Assembly (NCBI GenBank): GCA_051453625.1
Contig: JBOZIK010000001.1
Location: forward strand, 69,588,330-69,652,329
Source of the DNA: Welwitschia mirabilis
Lineage: Eukaryota; Gnetophyta; Gnetopsida; Welwitschiales
Direction of reading: 5' to 3'
DNA length: 64,000 bases
In this document: one piece after another, positions 22,310-34,170 of the stretch
Layout: the number at the start of each line of letters is the position of its first letter
Position numbering within the stretch: position 1 is the first letter of the stretch
Notes under the pieces: generated by a model
The model's input: only the letters and a program-made list of their open reading frames with translations
What the model was told of the DNA's origin: nothing
Database searches by the model: none
Program-made: the position numbers and the translations under genes

Positions 22310-23230
22310 GATTAATTTCTAAAGTTAAAGAGCTTTTGGTTGAATGCACATACTTCCTCATGTATTCTCTCTTTACATGTTGGAAATAAGGGGTATTCTT
22401 TTGTTGAATGAAAATTATCTTCATATAACTCACATCTTGAAATTATGTTTCCCTCATTTACCACTTTTTTATCAACTATCATTTGAGTATATTTCTTCAA
22501 AGTAGTAGTTAAATCCCTAGTTACATTAGTTAAATCACATTGGTCTTCCTTCTTATCACATCTTACTTCTTTTAGATCTTTTATGATTTAGCCTATGATT
22601 TAATTTTCCATAGAAGTTAATTTTGATAAAGTTTGACTTATCTCCACTAGTTCTTCTAATAACTTTCATGCTTCATCTAAAGTTAAGTTCATCATTACCA
22701 CCATAAGCAAACTGTACAAATTTTTTTATTTGACTGTTTAAAAGACTATAAAAATAATCTATCAATTCTTCATTAGAAACTTTATCAACAAAGTTAGAAT
22801 GAATAGGTATAATAAATTTCTTATAATTTGTGGCATAATTTTCATGGGCTATTATTAAAAATTGGTAACTTCCTTCCTTCTTTTTCTTGTGGTATTTTTA
22901 CTCATAAATCTCTTAATGAAAGCTTTCTAAACTTTATTTCAAGACTTATGACTCTTATGTGAAATGGTTCTAAGATAAAGTTTAGATTTTTCTCTAAGTA
23001 TAATAGGAAAGATGATCATGTAAGTTCTATTATTGATTCATTTTTTTCTATTTCCTAAGAAGAGCACAAATTATTCTATGTCTATTAAATTTTGAAATGG
23101 ATCCTCATCAAGATCTTTCAAAAATACTGGATCTGCACTTAGGTTTCTAAGTTTTACATCATCACTCAGAGGTATGTCAAAAGGGTTTTAGATTTCACAT
23201 TTTCTGTTAGTTATTAAATCTTTAAGCATA
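22310..23230 (-). pseudogene. E3 gag with zinc-knuckle remnant (decayed)
   Basis: 'DIPLSDDVKLRNL' near 23180-23140 is the N-terminus and 'IIFPIILREKSKLYLRTI' near 23010-22960 the gag core. 'LTLDEA*KLLEELVEISQTL' near 22690-22630 matches the E1 Gag. The open stretch 22312-22500 holds 'SRCELYEDNFHSTKEYPLFP', a C-x2-C-x4-H-x4-C knuckle in which the second and fourth ligands (both Cys) are Tyr (TGT to TAT). Confidence 0.8.
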
Positions 23231-24024
23231 ACATTGCATTTAAATTAGACATTCCCATTATGATTAGTGTACTAAGTGAAACTACTTATTTAAGCTTTTG
23301 CATTGAATTTGATATAGACAAAGATGAATTAAAATGATCTACTCATATTCTATTACTTTTACAATGTTATTTTTAAAATTTTAATTTTGAAATAGCAAAA
23401 GTAGAAAAATATTCTTCTTTAATTCTTGAAATTATTTGAGATTTTTGTGTATCTAATGTGTGTATACCTAGATTTTTCTTGTAATCAAATAAGCCTTTTT
23501 TGATTTTATTCTTAATTAAGCTCCATTCCCTCTAATATTTTGTCTTTTTACTAAAATTCACTATGTCAGTACAAACTCAAAAAATGCACACACAACTATC
23601 TTATTGATCATTCTCTATATGATATAACTAGATAATCACTTATTTAGAAATAAATTGTAGAAATAGAAGAAAACTAAACTATGAAAAATAAAAAATGGAA
23701 ATGAGTAATTTTCTTCTACTTTATCATTTAAATGATAGATGGGATAATGAAAAATATATTATTTTATTAAAAACTACTAAAAATAAGAAAATCTAATTGC
23801 AAAAAAAAAAACCTAAAAAGTCTAGTTACAATCTATTATTCACTTATGTTATTTGGATGACAGACAAGATTATAAGACATTATAATGTTATGGAAACCAA
23901 AAATTACATAAATAAACCTATGGAATTTAGAACAAAAATATGGCACTACTTTAAATAAATACCATGAAGGAAAATCCAAGGCACTTACTTATTATAGTGA
24001 CAATCCTCTAGCTTCTTACAGTTT
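23231..24024 (-). other. E3 untranslated leader
   Basis: AT-rich sequence between PBS and gag on the minus strand, including a run of nine or more A at 23802-23812. No coding similarity seen. Confidence 0.5.
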
Positions 24025-24042
24025 TTCCTAGTAATGGTGTCA
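24025..24042 (-). promoter_or_regulatory. E3 primer-binding site, tRNA-Asp type
   Basis: Plus 'ttcctagtaatggtgtca' matches TCCCCGGCAACGGCGCCA apart from transitions. The LTR begins at the next base (TGGTGGGAATT). This is the clearest of the Athila-like PBS sites here. Confidence 0.85.
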
Positions 24043-25275
24043 TGGTGGGAATTTTTGTGATTCTTAAGCCTTTAAGCAAATCCCTATCAATCACAAATGC
24101 TTGCATAAAGTAGATTCTAACATAGTTGGAAGTTAATCTAAATGTCATAATCCATTGAAGGCAGCATAATAGAAGTTAGAAAAATGATTTGATAAATATT
24201 TTTAGTCTTTTTCTATTTAAATAAATGAAATAAGAACAATGCAAATATATATTGCAAGATGAATGTCGATGTAATGCTGATGAATGAGATGCAAATGGAA
24301 TAACTCTAAGTAATAGATCTATTTAACTACTAACCTACTGTCATCAAGATTAACCCTTATAACTTAAATTAATTAGAAAATACTATCACTTAATCCTAAC
24401 TAACATAAGCTCTAATGCACATCGAACAAAATATAATGGAATGCAACTATTATAGTTATGGAAATGTAGTTTAAAACCAAATACACATACTAACATAATT
24501 ATATCAACCCATTACCATAGTTTTCATTATGATCTTTATCAACTATAAAGCTAGCATAGGATTATAATCAACATAAATCATAAAGGAGATGCACATAATA
24601 GAAATAAATTTACCTTTTTATTAATCATGAACAAAAGTAATAACACCTTATTTAAGGATACACAATCGAATACCATGGAAGACTTTTATCTATAGCTAGA
24701 ATAAATATCTTTCCCTTCAATCTCCTATTACAAGACTTTAGGTATAATGAATCCTTCATGGGAGTGATGGAAAGGGGGTATTTATAGCTTTTACATAACA
24801 GATTCTGGAAATAAAATCCTAGTAGTCCAAATAAAATACTAGCAACTCAAATGATAATGTAATCTCATTACAAAATTATATTCATCCATTATATAAAATA
24901 AATGTTATTATGGCTATTATCCAGATGACCATGAGTATGATACTATGTCACAAAAGATGACTTATCCACTTCTCGCTTTTGTACATATCAACATCCATAT
25001 CAAATCTCCAAATGAACTATCATCTACTAGTGTTGTCTGGATGACCACTTGGACATCATCTTTCTAAACTCTTCATCTAAGTAAAATCAACCTTTTAGAT
25101 CATTATAATTCTCCTTCAAATGATAAATGTTAGAATTCATCTGAAATGCCTCCAAATATGCCAAGGATTACATGTCTTCATGATCATTCTATTGACTCTT
25201 TATAAGCATCAAAATTCATCTAAACCTATCTAAATGTCTTACAACAATACTCAAAATACTCTATTAAATATGGCA
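24043..25275 (-). repeat. Athila-like LTR C, 5' LTR of E3 (truncated)
   Basis: It starts TGGTGGG next to the PBS, then 'gtcataatccattgaaggc' (24147; compare 61219 and 51990), 'taccatggaagactttta' (24670), 'ggggtatttatagc' (24775), 'cagatgaccatgag' (24922), 'acaacaatactcaaaatactctattaaatat' (25241). It breaks off near 25275 where integrase coding of another copy begins, so about 350 bp of its upstream end is missing. Confidence 0.75.
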
Positions 25276-26060
25276 TCATAATAATAATATGGCTTTTTAT
25301 AAATTAATCTATTGGGTAACATTCCTAGAGTAGTTTTGTAGGTTATCCTATAAACCCATAAGACGTGATGTAGTTTATATGACTAATCCTTTTGAGTTGA
25401 GCTCACCACATTATTTAAGATTTTTTTGGATTTCTCTATTAATAATATTAACGTATCCACTAGTTTAGGGATGATATGATACTGCAACCTTATAAGTGAT
25501 CCCATACTTGATGAAGATCTTCCTAAAGATGCTATTTTAAAAATGGATATTACCATCACGAATCAAGAACTTAGGATAGTCAAATATATTTGAAATGTTG
25601 GTTTTAAAAAAGTACATTATTGTTCTAGAATCATTATACTTAGAAGCATAGTCTTATATGAATTTGGTGATATAATCATTACATCCTAAGATGTACTGAT
25701 TCCCATTGGAAGGTAAATAATATCCTTGGAAATCAATGCTTCATACATTAAAAGTCCCCATAACCAAGATAGAATTTAAAGCCATCATTTCCTTTTATTA
25801 AGACTCCTAATTTTGGTAGTTTTCACATGATTTATAGAAATGATATGATTCTTTAAAACTGGTAGGCCAATAAAGTCTAGATTACAAGATATGGTTAGTG
25901 GTTTTATTAGAAAAGAAGACTTGCACATGTTTCTTACTAATACAACTTAAGGACATCTTGAATTCCACTTTTAAAGATGCATCTTTAAATGATTTAATCA
26001 AAACAATATTTGAAAAGGTATAGACCATTTTAAAATAAATATTTCACATGACTTAATAAT
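25276..26060 (-). pseudogene. Gypsy integrase core fragment
   Basis: Minus reading: 'YLPSNGNQYILGCNDYITKF' near 25700-25650, 'NIFDYPKFLIRDGNIHF' near 25595-25545 (second catalytic Asp kept), 'FIKYGITYKVAVSYHP' near 25520-25470, 'TSGYVNIINREIQKNLK' with the catalytic Glu near 25460-25410, 'HHVLWVYRITYKTTLGMLPN' near 25365-25300. It stops at the LTR C edge. A possible zinc-finger part lies in 25800-26060. Origin copy unknown. Confidence 0.8.
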
Positions 26061-26736
26061 TTCTTTTTATTATTAAGGATTTAATGAAAAGAAAAAATTC
26101 TAAAGACAAGATAGTTAGCAATATCAGCATATCAAGGCACTTTAAAAATGGAGGAAAAAACACTTATTAGAAAGTAAATCATTAATAGAAGTGGTGTCTT
26201 ACAAGTTACTATAAGACATACAAAACAATTAATCAAAAATTATTTTCTCAAAATCCTTTTTGTCCTTAATTTTAAGATCAAATTCTTATAATAGGATTAC
26301 CATTTTATCATATCCCATATTTTGTAAACTTTATTTACTTCAATAATAAGTATACTAAGCTTTTAGTTAAATGAATAGTTATCCTTATTTAAGTTCCTTA
26401 TCAAATAAGATTTCATTTTAAAATTAACCTTAGTATGTAATCTTTATAATTTATTATGAAAATGATAAAAATTATGTTGAATGGTTTTTAATAAGAAAAT
26501 ATATCCAAACATTTAAATTATATAATCCCACTATTTAAGAAATTAAAATTATATGATAAATTAATTGGAAGTCTCAAGAAGACATAATAATATATTTTTC
26601 ATTTTTTAACTCATTTAGATTCTTGGTAAATGTGATAGATGTACTATATTATGAGTAAATATTTTCTTCCTTAAGTTATATAATTGATAGATTTTATGTA
26701 TTTTAAAATAAATGAGAATTTGAACTAGTACATGTA

Positions 26737-26775
26737 NNNNNNNNNNNNNNNNNNNNNNNNNNNNNNNNNNNNNNN
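26737..26775. other. Assembly gap of 39 N
   Basis: It lies inside the X-family LTR. The homologous stretch at ~60317-60360 suggests only tens of bases are missing. Confidence 0.95.
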
Positions 26776-27438
26776 TCTACCACGACTTTTATGTTCTTTA
26801 GATGTGTAAGGGAACTTTGTTCATAGCATACTTATTGTTTTATTCATTAAAATTAAAGAGTTTATCTCATTGTGCCATATGTCAATTTTGAAATTTATGC
26901 ATTTATTCTTTTGATGCATGTATTGGATTCATTCAACTTACTTATGAGCCTATGAAAGTTTAAAAAGAGCTAACATTAGGAAATGATGCATTTAATTAAA
27001 CTTTTTTATTAAAGTAAGAAGATTACTTATCCTAGTTGGGTGCATGAGCTATAAACATGATCTTGTTTTATACTTTAATATCACTTATTATGCATTACAC
27101 TTATCTATGTAAATCATATGACCTTGTGATCTTGAGCCAAGTGCCCTTATTTTTCTATATATAGATATCCTTTCCTCTCTTCTAAAAAGAGAGACTTTTC
27201 TTTTTTTTTCTTACTAGTGCATTTCTTCCTTTCTCTTTTCTCTTTTTCTTTCTTTCATTCTTTTGCTTGTGGTGATTGAAGCTTGGAATATTGGAGCTAA
27301 GGAACTCTTGAAATTTGATCTTCACCATCTTCAACTATCAAGGTCTTACTAATATTTTCAAGTAAGCTTATTACCCTTATTGTTCATATGATATCCTTTC
27401 TTTTTTTTCTATTTGAATAATGTGATATTTTATTATAA

Positions 27439-27480
27439 AATTATTTATGGATTTTATGAAATTATTTATGGATTTTATGC
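27439..27480. repeat. ~21-bp tandem duplication
   Basis: 'attatttatggattttatg' occurs twice in a row (27440 and 27461). The homologous LTR at ~61020 has a single copy, so the duplication is specific to this copy. Confidence 0.85.
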
Positions 27481-27510
27481 AATTATGTTATAAAATATTA
27501 TCACTTCTCA

Positions 27511-27528
27511 TTGACACCCACCAAGATG
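27511..27528 (+). promoter_or_regulatory. Family X primer-binding-site-like string
   Basis: 'ttgacacccaccaagatg' follows the LTR's terminal CA. The other copy has 'ttggctctcatcaagatg' (61070). A common source would begin TTGGC-C-C-CA-CAAGATG; such TTGGCGCCCACC-type strings follow LTRs of some plant gypsy groups. The tRNA is not assigned. Confidence 0.45.
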
Positions 27529-29590
27529 TTATAGTGAGATATGAGGAGGTTTCTTTTGCTTCGTGATGGTGGATTACTAATGGATGATTATGGCTAAGTA
27601 ACTAAGGAGTTTACTATTTTAAAAAAGAAGAAGAAGAAAAAGAAGAAAGAAATGTAGATTCCCATGTTTATTTTAGTATTATCTTTATTTTTATCTATTA
27701 TGCATTAACACCATCTTATTATGAACAAAGTCTGATCCTTAAAATTATCTTCAGGCAAGTACTCTTCCATGGAAAATATCAAGGCTTATAGTAAATTTTT
27801 TTCAAATTGATTTGATTTTTCTTTTTATAATGATTCTTTTCTTTTTATAATTGTGTTATCTATCTATAACTAATTAGTTAATATATCCATTATTTTACTA
27901 ATGTGAGTTATTACTTAATTAGTTATAGAAACTTTATCATATTTTTGTTACAGCAAAAATAAGATTTGCATAATAGAGGCTTAGAGAAAAAACTATCATA
28001 TCTTATTAATTAATAGATATAAATTAGTGAAAATATTTTTCTTAAGTCAAGGATTATGTCATGAATGTGCAAATGTAAGAATAGTAATTTTTATGATGAG
28101 TAATTATTTTTAAAAACATTATTTATTAAAATAGATCAGAAAATAAATCCAGATAATAGTAAGCAACTAATTTACATATTTGTTCCTATATATCAACATA
28201 TTTTCAAACTTAAGTACTGTATGTTATAGGAAATTAAATACGCTTTTCAAAACATCTTGAATCATTTAAAAATGCAAAGTAGTTTAAAAGTTATGATCAT
28301 TTTAGTGTATTGTGGTAGGATTGTAATTTTAGAAAATTTGATAGTTTTTAGACTTAAATGATAATATTAGAAATAATACATTTATAATTCCAAGATAGTT
28401 TAAGTTAGATTTTTATAAACTTATTATGTGTCTAGTTTTTGAGAAACTACTATAATTTATTTTTTACTTTATAATTATTTTATTATTAATTTTTAACTAT
28501 GCCATCTTCTTAGAGCTTAGAAATGTTATAATTAATGTTGAAAATTATAGAAACTTTATTATAAGAACTTTTATAGGTAACTTAAGTATATAAAATATGT
28601 TTACTAGGTTTAAGTTAAATTATCTATAAGTGGTATTTAATTATAGAATACCTCTTTTACCTATTTTCCTTAGCTTACTTTGATTATGAATGCTTATAAG
28701 AGTTTTCACCTTCGTATTTTAAGTAACAGAAGTACACTCTACTTTATCACTTATGTTTGTTAACTTATAATATAGCCATATGAAATCTTAGATAGATATG
28801 TATATCTTAACAATTTTTCTTGAGTTACTTTATTTTTTTTACTTTCTTTACCCCAATTCATGGGGATTGTCATATGAGTATAGAAGAGTGTTTCTAGGAT
28901 TAGCATAGCTCCAGGTATGTTTTAGTTTCTTTAAGTACATTACTTTATATTTTTTATTATTATTAAAAAAATAAAGGAATATTTCCTTTAGTTAGATAAA
29001 AGAAAAATAAAGTATTATTTCCTTTATCTAAATTTTTATTACTATAATCTTGGAAAAAGAAATGTTCTGATGTGCTTTTTTTACAATTATTTATATAAAA
29101 TGAACTAAATAATAACTAGAATTATTATAACTAGGTAAATAACTTATTAAGTATTCACATTAGCTATAATTTTTGTATGCATTTGTATGGTATGTTCATT
29201 GAATAGGACTAAATATAAGTAATTATAATAATATTCATTCCAATACTTAAATTTCATCCCCAAGGTGGGTTGCATTGAATTTTTCATTATAATATCCTTT
29301 GGGAAGTGGATTTGATCACCACTCTTTTATTCCACCCATGTATGAACTTATCCTGACTTAGTATCTTAAGCTCTTGATGTCGATGGATCATGTTACACCA
29401 TTTAGAGATGCTTCAAGAAAGTGAGGATCATTTGAAAGCATGCATTAATCTCATGTACCACCTATCACCTATATTGGAGGTATATCAAGGTGACATAAAA
29501 GCCTATAGATTTAAGCCCAGCCATGTTTAGTTTATAACTTGAAGTAGAACCAACTCATATCTATAGGGTGGTCAAATATCGAGTTGGAAT
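27529..29590. other. Unassigned AT-rich stretch, probably X-family leader in its first part
   Basis: The start continues the X leader ('atgaggaggtttc' near 27541, compare 'ctgagaggcctc' at 61099). A GAA-rich purine tract lies at 27621-27651. A small hairpin-prone block at 28970-29035 has 'ttagataaa' and 'tttatctaa' as inverted arms. No reading frame or family resemblance is convincing. Confidence 0.35.
27621..27651. repeat. GAA-rich purine tract
   Basis: A run of A and (GAA)n with no pyrimidine between 27621 and 27652. It is not next to an LTR start, so I treat it as simple sequence, not a primer. Confidence 0.8.
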
Positions 29591-29959
29591 GATATTAATT
29601 GGAGTTGCAACTTCCTATCATATTAATTAGGTATTATCCTTAAAATTTATTCATGTATGCTAATAATAAGTTTACATCTCCTCAACTATTTACAATATAT
29701 CTTTTATGTGATGAAAAAACTAGGAAGAAATGAAGGACATAAACTTACAACATCATCATTGTTTGTAAACCAACATAACTAAGAAGATAATTATAAGTAA
29801 ATATATGGCATTAATATAATTTATCTTTCTTAGAATATAGAAATTATAATTAAGGAGTAAGTAGAATTTTATCCAAGGTTCTATCAGATAAAAATATTAA
29901 ATAAAAAAGAAGTCTTTTTAAAAATAAGTACTTAATTAGGATAAGATAAAAGAGGATAC

Positions 29960-30870
29960 CACACATCTATTAAGTCTAGGCTTAAAATCTTTCTTGAAAA
30001 AGAGGTATTTAAAGTCTAAGAGATTAGTGTAAGTAATAACCTTATATCCAAAAATATTTTCTAAACCCTTATAAAGAAAAAATAATTAATAGAAGTTTTG
30101 TTTTGATAACAATATAATTACATTAATAGTTATTTAAGATTTCTCTAACATACTAGATGACTATGAATTTCTTATCTACTCTTTAGGCTAAGGAAGCACC
30201 AACTACATAAGCACTTACATCACACATATTCTTAAAGGATAGTGATTAACTAAGTGGTTGGATAATAGGTGTTGAACTAAGTTTACTTTTAATTTAATCA
30301 AAATATTATTAACATTCATGGATTTACTTAAAAGTAACATCTTTATCTCTAAGATCAAATGAAGATTTGGCAATCTTGCTAAAGTTGATTATGAACATTC
30401 TATAGTATTTAGTATACTTAAGAAAAGATATAACATCTTTAGATTTTTATGGTATAGGTAGGTAAGTAATTAATGATTATTTTGCAATTTCTACTTTGAT
30501 TTCATGCTTGGAAATTATATGGCCTAATATAATATCTCAATTTACCATAAAGTGACACTTTTCCTAATTTAGAAGTAAATGTTTTCTATTGCACCTAGTA
30601 AGAAAAAGATCGAGATTTATAATACAATGCTCAAAATGCATTCCATATACTAAAAAAATCATCCATGAATATTTGAATACAAATTAATAAAAGTCAACAA
30701 AAATGTAAAGCATATAACATTGGAAGGTAGTAGATGCATTACAAGTCAAAATGGCATTCATTTACAAATAAGAGTTTCATAAGAATAAGTAAAAGTAAGT
30801 TTTTCTTAGTCTTTAAGGATAATTTCAATTTGATTTTAACCTGACTATCTATCTAAGAAATAATAAAATA
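29960..30870 (-). pseudogene. Gypsy RT thumb/RNase H fragment
   Basis: Minus reading: 'CIQIFMDDFFSIWNAF' near 30685-30635 with the catalytic FMDD intact; 'TSKLGKVSLYGKLRYYIRPY' near 30570-30510; 'MFIINFSKIAKSSFDLRDKD' near 30400-30335; RNase H 'FKNMCDVSAYVVGASL' near 30230-30185. It ends by heavy decay below ~29960. It abuts the X LTR at 30875, so the rest of pol was displaced or deleted. Confidence 0.75.
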
Positions 30871-30874
30871 TGTA

Positions 30875-31790
30875 TGTTAAAATGTAAAAAGTGATATTAT
30901 GATTAAGTTAAAAGACTAATTAACCTTAATAGAAAGCATGAATATAATTGATTTCATCATAAAAACATGTCTTCTATTAATTTTCACATTAATTATGGAC
31001 CTAATTATTCCCCATGGTATTTTTAGGTGAATTACTCTTAATTGAAGGACATACCTTAATTTGATCATTAAATAACTTAAAATGCTGTCATCCTTAGTTA
31101 GGCCTATTAACACCACAAGCCTATATGTGTAAACTACTTCAGAACTCATGTTTCTAAGATGTCATAAAAAGTGAAAAATAATGCAATTATGGACTTAAAC
31201 AAATTTCACATAAAAATAATTACATTCTTAATGATAGATGGTGGTGATGATAGTGAAGACACATAGTGCAGTTAGTAATTCGTAATAACTAAAGCATTCT
31301 AGAGTTAACTTTTAGCATCACCATAAGCATCTTCACCAAATGAAAAAGAGGAGAAATCATCTTATCTAATGTCATGATTTAAAACTATCCACCTAATGCT
31401 ATAAGTCAAGGTCTTGAGACCACTTTTCTTTTCCATTTCTCTCTATTAAAGGGCCTTGAATCCTTTAGTATATCATATTTGGTTTAGAGGATTATATAAC
31501 ATGGAAACATTAACTTGTAATGGCTTACTAAGTGAATGTTTTAAGGAAGTAAGCTACTCTACAAGATTGCTGAGTCCTTGCTACTTCTTTCTTTCTTTAC
31601 TATGAAGTTGTTTCTTTATTTAACACATATAGTTATTACCTTTGATTTCAAATAATGCATTGTTTTATATTTGAAATACTTAGTTACATTTTAATTATTA
31701 ATTTCATTGTAGCGGAGGAGTACCTTTTAATTAGTTAGTCTAAGACTTCTAATTTCATAGATGTTAAGTATTAAGAGTCCTTACTTTCTA
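30875..31790 (+). repeat. Family X LTR, 5' portion (copy X2)
   Basis: It starts TGTTAAAATGTAAAAAGTG, matching 58951 (TGTTAAAGTGTAAAATG). 'catcataaaaacatgtctt' (30954) equals 59030-59048 in content, and 'ttaattagttagtctaagac' (31728) matches 59860-59880. It loses similarity near 31790, so only the first ~1 kb of the LTR remains. The minus ORF 30916-31149 inside it is chance. Confidence 0.75.
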
Positions 31791-32965
31791 TTATTATTTT
31801 AAGATTAAATTATTAACTTACATCACCATTTCTCATATAGTGGATGAGATTATGTCCATGACATGATTCAAAAGCACTTTATGATTTTAAGTGTTATGTA
31901 GAAAGGTGATAGGACAACATTGAAGTAAAGAATAGCTTAAAAACAAATTGGTAATACTTTGGAGCTAGTTTGCTTCCCTCCTCTCTTAAAATAAATTTCA
32001 AAGCACAACTTAAAAATAACTTCTATTTTCTTTCTTTTTTTAAAAGTTATAACTTGCCTTAAGTTAATGCAATTCTAAAGCTAATGTAATCCATAGGAAA
32101 TAATGATAGCTAAGTGTAAACTTAGCTTTAAATCCAATTCATTGAACTACACTAAATAGATTTTGTCTATGTTATTAATCATAATGATAAGGTAGTAGCT
32201 TAGAGGAGTACTATTTTTTCCTTTTTAATTTCTTGTACATATCTTTTACATTTCTAGTGATGGATACTAGTTTTCTTTCTAGTAATATCCAAACTAGTCC
32301 TTTCTCCTTTATTTTGTGTGTTTTCTTTTTTTTCCTTTTATTGGTTGGTACCAGTCCTTCCAGTGTTATCTAAACTAGTTTATCTTATTTTTAAAGTTTG
32401 ATTTTGATTTTGTGCTAACTTATTTTGTGCAAACATAAAATTTTATTTACAAGTTACTTTTAGAGTAAAACTTAAAAACTTTAAAACCTTTTAATTAAAC
32501 TTTGAATTACACTGCATGCTTTCCTTTTCTTGTTATATTTTTCTATGATTATTTGCATTTCTACTTCTATGATTTTGTTACAATTTTTAAAAATTAAAAT
32601 TTCTAAAAATATCTTTTATGATTTTTGTTACATTTAACTCATGTTTATCATCTCTATTTGATTTTTATGTGATCTTGTTACTTGAAAATTTCTATGTAAA
32701 CTTGATGAATCATTATGTATTAATCAAACCTATCTTCTAAAAATTTTGCTAAAGTCATTATTATTCCTCATTGAAACCACCGTTATTTTGGTGTAAAACA
32801 TGTTAAATCTATGACAAAGCCTTTTTTAAAATTTGAAAATCAAATTAACTTTTAGGCTCTATGAAATCTAACTTGAAAACTATCTAAAACTTTCTTGTAA
32901 TTTTCTAAACTTGTTCTTCCATGACCTAAATTAATGATAAAACTAGAAGACTAATCTATAACAAC
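31791..32965. other. Unassigned AT-rich stretch
   Basis: Between the broken X LTR and a gag-like remnant. A weak repeated phrase occurs at 32255-32405 ('tggatactag', 'atccaaactagtcc', 'tatctaaactag'). No domain seen. It could be an element leader because gag-like coding follows. Confidence 0.3.
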
Positions 32966-33540
32966 ATGGATCCCTACATAATAATGAAAGAATTTAAGAA
33001 ACTAAAAACCAATCTTGTGATGATTTTCAAAAAGATCAAACCTCAATTATCCAAAATAATAAAACTAATTAATAAACTTCCTCATTATAATAATTACAAC
33101 AAAACTGAAATGATGCTCTTAATCTTCAAGATTCCTTTAATGGATCTTTTTCTAACTAGGAAATTATCAATAGATTAATTACCTACTATTTTGCCCAAGA
33201 AGTAACTAATCAACAAGCCACTATTACTACTAATACTAATTAATCTAGGAAAATCCTCTATGACTACCTCCACTTTCAATGCTTAAGAACAAGCTCTTGC
33301 ATAATACCATCATCCATTAATTAGAGGCTAGAATTCAAATCATCCACTATCCAACTCTTCTTTTTTTTTTTTTAATTATAGTCCAAGAACTCATACCTTC
33401 ATCTCAAAGGATTTGAATGTGTCCTATTAACTGGCCCTCAATATTCTAACACTCATGACACACTTAGACTTGTCCTATTTTTGTTTTCCTTTTAAAAAAA
33501 GGAAAAATCCAGGATCCTATTACCATGAAGTATATATTAA
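32966..33540 (+). pseudogene. Gag-like remnant, plus strand
   Basis: The open stretch 32966-33178 begins 'MDPYIIMKEFKKLKTNL', followed by 'YFAQEVTNQQATITTN' (frame with stops). Near 33440-33500, 'THDTLRLVLFLFSF' resembles the Gag segment D-x-[LI]-R-L-x-L-F-P-F-S-L that precedes the gag core. The evidence is thin; the position just upstream of gypsy sequence supports it. Confidence 0.35.
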
Positions 33541-33830
33541 AATCTAAATACTTATCTATAAACTAATTTTCTCACATAAAAAGTCCTTTTTAAGAAGGTT
33601 TTATTATAGGATACATTCCTAAGATTTTACTTGAGAAACCCTACTTTTCTTATAAGATAGCATATTTTCACATGAAATAAGAAATTAGTAGGATATGAAT
33701 GTGTTTTTCTATCACACTATACTTAGAGAAATAGCAAAACCTTTGTATAAACCTAGTTGCATGTGCTACCTATAAAAGAATCTCTATTACTTTAAATCAG
33801 AAAGGAAAAAATTATTTTAAATCTCATTAA
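33541..33830. other. Unassigned stretch before the tandem Athila-like array
   Basis: No motif recognised. Similarity to the E2 integrase region begins abruptly at about 33831 and is absent here, marking a deletion or insertion breakpoint. Confidence 0.35.
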
Positions 33831-34170
33831 CTTAATCTTATGGATTTTGATAAAAATATTAAGTATAGATTAGCCCAGTTAGATCATCTTGATGAAAAAA
33901 AACTAGTGCCATACATAGTTAATTAATCAATAAAGCCCAAGCAAAGTTTAAACAAAATAAAAAGATTTTTCATAAAAATTTTGAACCTCGTTAACTTGTC
34001 TTATTATATAATACTAGAGTTCATATTTTGAATAACAAGTTGACTTCTAAATAGTTAAGTCCTTATCTTGGAGAGAATTGCATCTTAATGACTTAGTTAA
34101 AATTTTAGATTTACAAACTAGAGATATTTATAAGTTAATGGATAATGGTTGAAATTATATAAGGGATCTT
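33831..34170 (+). pseudogene. Integrase C-terminal tail of upstream E2-type copy
   Basis: 'FDKNIKYRLAQLDHLDEKK' (33845 on), then 'KAQAKFKQNKKIFHKNFEP'-type coding near 33935-33985, a frame change, and a remnant of the 'NKLTSK...LSPY' segment near 34040-34070. It is collinear with 46750-47090. The upstream part of integrase is absent. Confidence 0.8.

Larger units (their letters stand above)
9250..25275 (-). mobile_element. Athila-like Ty3/gypsy retrotransposon E3, split by a copia insertion
   Basis: Minus-strand order from the right: truncated 5' LTR (24043-25275), PBS, gag, protease, RT, RNase H, integrase (ending ~18030), post-integrase region interrupted at 11841-17699 by a copia element, polypurine tract (10554), 3' LTR (~9250-10553). 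The key evidence is that 17700-17964 and 10751-11840, on either side of the copia element, match consecutive parts of the post-integrase region at ~34300-35560 in the plus-strand copy when reverse-complemented. The env-position ORF is missing, apparently deleted or lost in the 10595-10694 gap. Confidence 0.75.
26270..27510 (+). repeat. Family X LTR, 3' portion (copy X1)
   Basis: It is collinear with 59925-61069: 'ttatttacttcaataataag' (26335) against 'ttatttacttgaatattaag', 'taccatgactttta/taccacgactttta' around 60362/26777, and the pyrimidine-rich 27180-27260 block. It ends 'tcacttctCA', followed by a PBS-like string. The 5' ~960 bp is missing, replaced by the integrase fragment. Contains the 26737-26775 gap. 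Confidence 0.75.

Noticed and set aside
27621-27651. Polypurine tract of a retroelement
   Set aside because: No LTR start follows; it lies ~0.1 kb after an LTR end, so it is simple sequence.
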